This document shows, piece by piece, positions 59,699 to 64,000 of a stretch of DNA of 64,000 nt. The translations under genes and the position numbers were made by a program. Numbering within the stretch: the stretch's first letter is position 1; each line of letters opens with the position of its first letter. The notes below the pieces were generated by a model that had not been told where the DNA came from, ran no database searches, and saw only the letters and a program-made list of their open reading frames with translations. This DNA comes from Eubacteriales bacterium mix99 (lineage in GTDB: Bacteria > Bacillota > Clostridia > Caldicoprobacterales > DTU083): the NCBI GenBank assembly GCA_038396605.1, contig CP121690.1, forward strand, positions 2,016,500 to 2,080,499. The letters are read 5' to 3'.

Positions 59699-60535
59699 TT
59701 ATTGGCGCCACTTCAAATACTTTTTTTCCAGCCAGGCAACCCCCTGGTACATGATCGCCGCTGCAACCAGCATAATCGCAACGCTGGTCATCACCAGATC
59801 CAGCTGAAAGACCTGACCGCCGTATACGGCAAGATATCCCAGGCCGGCTTTGGATACCAGAAACTCCCCGACGATGACGCCGACCCAGGACATTCCCACA
59901 TTGATTTTTAATGCCGAGATAATGGTGGGAATACTGGCAGGGAGTACAACTTTAGTGAGTACCTGCCGCTTCGTGGCTCCAAAGGTCTTCAGCAGCTTGA
60001 TTTTATCCCTGCTGACTTCGAGAAAACCGCTGAGTACGCCGATAATGGTGACAATAATGGAGATCAGCAGGGTCATAACGAGTATGGCCCTGGTACCGGC
60101 ACCGATCCATACAATGATAATGGGGCCCAGTGCCACTTTGGGCAGACTGTTCAGTACAACCAGATACGGATCGGCTACCTTTGCAATAAAATCCGACCAC
60201 CACAGGATGATGGCGATAAGGGTACCCAGAATGGTTCCGACCAGAAACCCGACAATCGTTTCGTAAAGGGTAATGGAAACATGCTTCCACAGTTCTCCCG
60301 TCCGAAGGAGGTTTTGCAGGGTATGAAAGATTCGTGACGGCTGACTGGTGATGAAGGGATCGATCCATTTCAGGTCTGCCGCCACTTCCCAAAGAACCAG
60401 GAAGACAGTGAGAATGGCAACCTGTGTAGCCCGGATCGCGGTCTTCCTTCGTTTTACTTTCTTCAGATAAGCCAGATGTTCCGGAGATGCCGGCTTCCGG
60501 TCTGGAATTTGCGTATTTCTATTGGACATGGACAT
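59699..60535 (-). CDS. ABC transporter permease, NitT/TauT (SsuC) family
   Basis: This 278-residue permease has about six helices. The EAA motif is KLLKTFGATKRQVLTKVVLPASIPTIISAL (about residues 180-210), and the ending GVAWLEKKYLKWR is typical of SsuC/TauC/ThiX-like proteins. Start ATG 60535 is four bases after AAGGAG, ATG 60529 ten bases; the frame extends farther but has no site. It overlaps the ATPase gene by 17 bases. The pair could import sulfonates, a thiamine precursor, or another small organic anion. No substrate-binding protein gene is adjacent. Confidence 0.88.
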   Translation of the reverse strand: MSMSNRNTQIPDRKPASPEHLAYLKKVKRRKTAIRATQVAILTVFLVLWEVAADLKWIDPFITSQPSRIFHTLQNLLRTGELWKHVSITLYETIVGFLVGTILGTLIAIILWWSDFIAKVADPYLVVLNSLPKVALGPIIIVWIGAGTRAILVMTLLISIIVTIIGVLSGFLEVSRDKIKLLKTFGATKRQVLTKVVLPASIPTIISALKINVGMSWVGVIVGEFLVSKAGLGYLAVYGGQVFQLDLVMTSVAIMLVAAAIMYQGVAWLEKKYLKWRQ

Positions 60536-61295
60536 CCAGCTCCTTCCATATATGATTGAAATATTCCCGGAATTCCGAAGCTTTCCGCAGTTCCACAGGA
60601 TTCCGGTTCGGTCCGGACAGCCTGATATCATAAATGCTTTTTATGGTACCGGGCCGCTTGCTCAGTACCAGCACACGGCTGGTCATACTGATGACTTCCG
60701 AGATATCATGGGAAACCAGCAGTGCTGTTTTGCCTTCTTTCCGGATAATGCCGGCCACTTCGTCCGACAGTGCCAGCCGGGTCTGATAATCCAGCGCAGA
60801 GAAAGGCTCATCCAGCAGCAACACATCGGGATTGATGGCCAGGGTGCGGATCAGGGCGACCCTTTGCCGCATTCCGCCGGACAGCTGCTGGGGATAGTGA
60901 TTCCGAAAGTCTGCCAGGCCGTATGTTTCCAGCAAATGCAGCACTTTCTGCCTGCTTTCCTTATTGACCTTTCCCTGAATTTCCAGTCCCAGCATGACAT
61001 TTTGCAGGATCGTACGCCACTCAAACAGGTGATCCTGCTGCAACATGTATCCGACCTTGCCGGAAGGGCCATCCACTTCCTTTCCTTCCACAAGGACCGT
61101 CCCGGACGTCGGCTTCATCAGTCCGGCAATCAGGGATAAAATAGTGGTTTTACCACATCCGCTCGGCCCTATGATGCCGATGAATTCTCCTTTTGCAACT
61201 GAAAAGCAAATGTCTTCAAGGGCAGGAGTCTCCCCTTCGAGGCTTTGATAATTTAAATTTACATGATTCAGCGTTACGATGTTTTTTTCTTTCAT
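60519..61295 (-). CDS. ABC transporter ATP-binding protein, NitT/TauT (SsuB) family
   Basis: This 258-residue ATPase has Walker A GPSGCGKTT, Q-loop MLQQDHLF, signature LSGGMRQRVAL, Walker B VLLLDEPFSALD and H-loop LLVSHDISE. Best overall resemblance is SsuB/TauB/ThiZ. It is the first gene of a two-gene operon with the permease. A plausible minus-strand promoter (TTGTCT, then TATACA 17 bases on) lies near 61400. No TPP or other riboswitch motif was seen in the 250 bases upstream. The substrate remains open because the binding protein is missing from this window. Confidence 0.9.
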   Translation of the reverse strand: MKEKNIVTLNHVNLNYQSLEGETPALEDICFSVAKGEFIGIIGPSGCGKTTILSLIAGLMKPTSGTVLVEGKEVDGPSGKVGYMLQQDHLFEWRTILQNVMLGLEIQGKVNKESRQKVLHLLETYGLADFRNHYPQQLSGGMRQRVALIRTLAINPDVLLLDEPFSALDYQTRLALSDEVAGIIRKEGKTALLVSHDISEVISMTSRVLVLSKRPGTIKSIYDIRLSGPNRNPVELRKASEFREYFNHIWKELDVHVQ

Positions 61296-61546
61296 TCATG
61301 CCATACCTCCTCAAAAAGTCCCTGTTATATCCTATTCTGCGTCATCGAATATGTTCAGAAGGGACAGGGGGGATCCATGCGATTATCCTGTATAAAACGT
61401 GACCCTGTGTAAGACAATGGCAGAAGGATTTTTGCAATTTCTGTCGAATTATATCTTTCAACAGTGGACGGTCTCTGTTGGGATATTTTACAATTGAGAT
61501 CATTCCAGGCAGAAAAAATATGGGCAGAATAGAAGAAAGGTGCTGT

Positions 61547-62902
61547 ATGAAAGAAAAATTACATTTACGACAAAACTTACTGGTGGGCTCCCTGTTATTC
61601 GGATTGTTTTTTGGCGCAGGCAATTTAATTTTTCCGGTACAAATGGGACAGGCTGCAGGGAATCATACTTTGCCGGCGATGATCGGATTCCTGATCACCG
61701 GTGTGGGCCTGCCGGTACTGGGCGTGGTTGCCAGCGCGCTTTCAGGGAGTGAAAGCCTGTTTGATATGGCAAAGCCGGTAAGTTCCGGCTATGCGGTGTT
61801 GTTTACCTGTGCGCTGTACTTAACCATCGGACCATTGTTCGCAATTCCCCGTACCGCTACCGTTGCGTTTGAAGTGGGGCTTCACCCATTTGTTTCCGGA
61901 GAGCAGATCAAACCGGGTTTGTTCCTGTTTTCACTGGCCTTCTTCTCCCTGACTGTCTTTTTCACCCTGCGGCCCAGTCGAATCATGGATTGGATCGGAA
62001 AATACCTTACTCCTGCTTTTCTGATCCTTCTTTCCGTTTTGCTGATCGCTGTTTTTGCAAAGCCCATGGGAGATGCGGGCACATTTTCACCTCAGGGAGA
62101 TTACAAAGCGAAGCCTTTTTTTACCGGGCTGCTGGACGGGTACAATACGATGGATGCGCTGGCATCCCTGGCTTTTGCCATTATTATTATTTCCGGCATT
62201 CAGAATCTGGGCGTCCGAAAGCCGCATTCCATTGCAGTGGAGACCTGCAAGTCCGGTCTGGTCAGCGTCTTTCTGATGGGTATTATTTATGCAGCCCTGG
62301 CGTATATGGGAGCTGCCAGCCCTGGCAGCATCAGCCGGGCGGACAACGGCGGCCTGATCCTGTCCATGGTCAGCCGCCACTATTTTGGCATCCCCGGGCA
62401 GGTGCTGCTGGCGGCAATTGTAGCCGTTGCCTGTCTCAAGACAGCGATCGGACTGATTACCGCCTGTTCGGAAATGTTCTGCAAGCTGTTTCCCAAATCC
62501 GTATCCTACCGGGGGTATGTGACTTTGTTCACGCTTTTATCCTTTTTCATTGCCAATTTCGGATTAAACAACATCATACAATGGTCTGTACCGATTTTAA
62601 TGTTCCTTTATCCACTGGCGATTACTCTGATCCTGTTATCCCTGCTTGCTCCGTGGATTCACAGGCAGAGGGATATTTACCGATGGACCACGGGGTTTGC
62701 AGGGATTGCGGCTTTCTTTGATTTCTGCAAGGCTTTCCCGAAGCCTTTTCAGGAATTGCCGGCCGTAAAGCATCTGGTTCAGTTTGCAGAACGGATTCTG
62801 CCGGGTTTCGGGCTTGGATTTGGCTGGATTGTTCCCGCATTCTGCGGCTTTTTCATCGGATGGATCCTCCGGAGGATCTGCAAAAGGGAAAGCCCGGTTT
62901 AA
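61547..62902 (+). CDS. brnQ: Branched-chain amino acid:cation symporter BrnQ
   Basis: This 451-residue membrane protein has about 12 helices. The start region LVGSLLFGLFFGAGNLIFPVQMGQAAG is the LIVCS family signature. Other family features are IGPLFAIPRTATVAFEVG and GLLDGYNTMDALASLAFAIII. It imports leucine, isoleucine and valine with Na+ or H+. ATG 61547 follows AGAAAGGTGCTGT; the frame continues upstream without a site. No leucine T-box or other leader RNA was recognised. Confidence 0.93.
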   Translation: MKEKLHLRQNLLVGSLLFGLFFGAGNLIFPVQMGQAAGNHTLPAMIGFLITGVGLPVLGVVASALSGSESLFDMAKPVSSGYAVLFTCALYLTIGPLFAIPRTATVAFEVGLHPFVSGEQIKPGLFLFSLAFFSLTVFFTLRPSRIMDWIGKYLTPAFLILLSVLLIAVFAKPMGDAGTFSPQGDYKAKPFFTGLLDGYNTMDALASLAFAIIIISGIQNLGVRKPHSIAVETCKSGLVSVFLMGIIYAALAYMGAASPGSISRADNGGLILSMVSRHYFGIPGQVLLAAIVAVACLKTAIGLITACSEMFCKLFPKSVSYRGYVTLFTLLSFFIANFGLNNIIQWSVPILMFLYPLAITLILLSLLAPWIHRQRDIYRWTTGFAGIAAFFDFCKAFPKPFQELPAVKHLVQFAERILPGFGLGFGWIVPAFCGFFIGWILRRICKRESPV

Positions 62903-62917
62903 AGGCTTGTCTTTCCC
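62881..62917 (-). terminator. Terminator of the amino-acid ABC operon
   Basis: On the minus strand GGGAAAG (62917-62911) pairs with CTTTCCC (62892-62886), with inner AAGCC/GGCTT, followed by TTTT. It overlaps the last codons of brnQ on the other strand. Confidence 0.55.
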
Positions 62918-62968
62918 GGACTTTCCTTTCTGAACATACCAAATGGGTAACAAATGATCAGAAGGAGG

Positions 62969-63865
62969 TTATTCGACAGTGCCTCCCTCCACCACCAGGC
63001 TGTCAGGCCGGACCGCTTCTCCGTAAACAGGCGCCAGTGTTTCCTCATAATCTTTATGGAAGAAGTTTTCTCTGCCAAGGGTTTTGATTTCTTCATTCAG
63101 CCAGTTGAGCAGTTCTGTGTTGTCCTTCTGAACTGCCGGCGCGATGGTATCGACATTGCCAAGGCTTTCGATTCCCACGGTAAAGCCCTTGTTCTTAAGA
63201 GCCCAGGCAAGCACTTCTGTGTTATCTGTTGAGAAAGCATCGCCGCGTCCATCCAGCAGCGCATTGTAGGTTTCCGTGTATTGGTCGAACTTGAGCAATT
63301 CAACGCCAGGATAATTTTCGGTAAAATAAGTTTCTGCTGTGGTGCCTTTGGCGACGATCAGTGTTTTGCCCTTCAGCTGGGACATATCGGTGACCAGGGA
63401 TTTATCCGGACTGACAATACCGAGGGAAACCTTCATATACGGAAGAGCAAAATCCACGGACTGTGCCCGTTCTTCCGTGACGGTAAAGTTTGCCAGAATA
63501 ATATCCACTTTGGCGGTTTTCAGATACTCCACCCGACTGGCCGGTTCCACAGACACATACTCGACTTTTGCGCCCAGGTCCTTTCCGATTTGTTCTGCAA
63601 AATACACATCATAGCCCTGATAAGCGCCGTCGGAATCCACATACCCAAAGGGGGCTTTGTCGCTGAACACTCCGATTCGTATTTTTCCGCTTGTTTTGAT
63701 TTCATTTAGTGACCTTGCCATACCGGTATTGTCCTTCGCACTTGATGCAGCCCGGCTTCCGGAAGCTGTATCATCAGAAGATCCTGTGCCTTTGCAGCTG
63801 ACGAAAATCATTGGAACAATCATCAGCAGGGAAATCAGAGATAAAACCTTTTTGCGTCTTTTCAT
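62969..63865 (-). CDS. Amino-acid ABC transporter substrate-binding lipoprotein
   Basis: This 298-residue protein belongs to SBP family 3. It has a lipoprotein signal (MKRRKKVLSLISLL, lipobox FVSC with Cys24), a Ser/Asp-rich linker, and the domain start GKIRIGVFSDKAPFGYVDSDGAYQGYDVYFAEQIGKDL. The conserved DIILANFTVTEERAQSVDFALPYM follows. Close family types bind cysteine/cystine, aspartate/glutamate or glutamine; the ligand cannot be set. It is preceded by the ATPase gene (stop 15 bases upstream) and starts after GAAAGAGG. Gene order ATPase-SBP suggests that permeases lie beyond the window. Confidence 0.93.
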   Translation of the reverse strand: MKRRKKVLSLISLLMIVPMIFVSCKGTGSSDDTASGSRAASSAKDNTGMARSLNEIKTSGKIRIGVFSDKAPFGYVDSDGAYQGYDVYFAEQIGKDLGAKVEYVSVEPASRVEYLKTAKVDIILANFTVTEERAQSVDFALPYMKVSLGIVSPDKSLVTDMSQLKGKTLIVAKGTTAETYFTENYPGVELLKFDQYTETYNALLDGRGDAFSTDNTEVLAWALKNKGFTVGIESLGNVDTIAPAVQKDNTELLNWLNEEIKTLGRENFFHKDYEETLAPVYGEAVRPDSLVVEGGTVE

Positions 63866-63880
63866 AATACTGCCTCTTTC

Positions 63881-64000
63881 CTATTGAAAATTAAAAATAT
63901 TATTCAAAAACCTGTTCGCCCGCTCCGTTTTTGGATGGTGAAAGAATTCCCTCGGCTTGCTGTACTCAATGATTTCACCGTCGTCCATGAAAACAATATG
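63881..64000 (-). CDS. Amino-acid ABC transporter ATP-binding protein, C-terminal end (cut by window end)
   Basis: The last 39 codons of an ATPase are visible. They read IVFMDDGEIIEYSKPREFF then HHPKTERANRFLNNIF, the standard end of GlnQ/ArtP-type ATPases (VIFMDxGxIVE, then FFxxPKxxRTxxFL). The frame is open to base 64000. It is just upstream of the binding protein gene on the minus strand and clearly belongs to the same transporter. Confidence 0.88.
   Translation of the reverse strand, partial: HIVFMDDGEIIEYSKPREFFHHPKTERANRFLNNIFNFQ

Noticed and set aside
61296-61546. TPP riboswitch or T-box between the ABC operon and brnQ
   Set aside because: The conserved TPP and T-box sequence elements are absent on both strands.

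Overview
The window suggests a spore-forming member of the Clostridia (Firmicutes), probably an anaerobic heterotroph of moderate GC. The evidence is a CotJ spore-coat operon, an alpha/beta-type small acid-soluble spore protein, a SpoIID/LytB-domain protein, a T-box in front of glycyl-tRNA synthetase, two guanine-type purine riboswitches, a class B sortase, an LplABC-type sugar transporter, NAD(P)-dependent glutamate dehydrogenase, and frequent TTG/GTG starts with strong purine-rich ribosome binding sites. No rRNA, tRNA, CRISPR array or prophage was seen.

Layout. 1-5.8 kb: 3' end of typA, a small P-loop protein, and an lplABC-like oligosaccharide ABC transporter. 5.9-9.1 kb: a STAS protein and an apparently autoregulated TetR gene leading an SDR/DapA-like pair. 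9.2-14.4 kb: cotJABC, polX, an hflX with a JAMM-like N-terminal motif, and a ferredoxin. 14.5-20 kb: T-box/glyQS (minus), HPr, a GNAT enzyme, a MASE3-PP2C phosphatase and an ECF S component. 20-25.3 kb: a divergent pair of unrecognised proteins sharing a helical motif, a subtilase, a degenerate PfkB protein, a cysteine desulfurase and DUF3343. 25.4-30.8 kb: a CAP/SCP protein, nth, a P-loop/Asp23 fusion, gdhA and ogg. 30.8-34 kb: guaB-guaA. 34-38.1 kb (minus): a two-component system with a downstream glycosyltransferase. 38.2-40.1 kb: a complete ISLre2-family insertion sequence with 9-bp target duplications. 40.1-43.7 kb: sortase B, a purine riboswitch joined to a truncated purD, then a second intact riboswitch controlling a hypoxanthine/guanine permease. 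43.8-47.3 kb (minus): an asd-dapA-dapB lysine/DAP operon in which DapB carries two extra ACT domains, behind a structured terminator-containing leader, with a divergent M20 amidohydrolase. 48.6-57.8 kb: DUF624 protein, SASP, methyltransferase, cold-shock protein, TPR protein, YkvI-type carrier, cca and a SpoIID-domain protein. 57.9-64 kb: DUF2207 protein, a NitT/TauT-type ABC pair, brnQ, and a polar amino-acid ABC transporter cut by the window edge.

How the parts fit. Purine metabolism here is guaBA plus a riboswitch-controlled permease next to the scar of a lost riboswitch-to-purD segment, which suggests reliance on salvage. Lysine/DAP synthesis appears controlled at transcription (leader terminator, palindromic operator) and possibly allosterically (ACT domains on DapB). 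The two-component operon and the glycosyltransferase gene carry the same 11-bp-spaced CTTAA direct repeat at the same distance upstream of their -10 elements, which predicts one small cell-envelope regulon. I found no single large undescribed system. The most promising leads are this regulon, the DapB-ACT-ACT fusion with its leader, the JAMM-like HflX, and the three-repeat membrane protein with its small partner.
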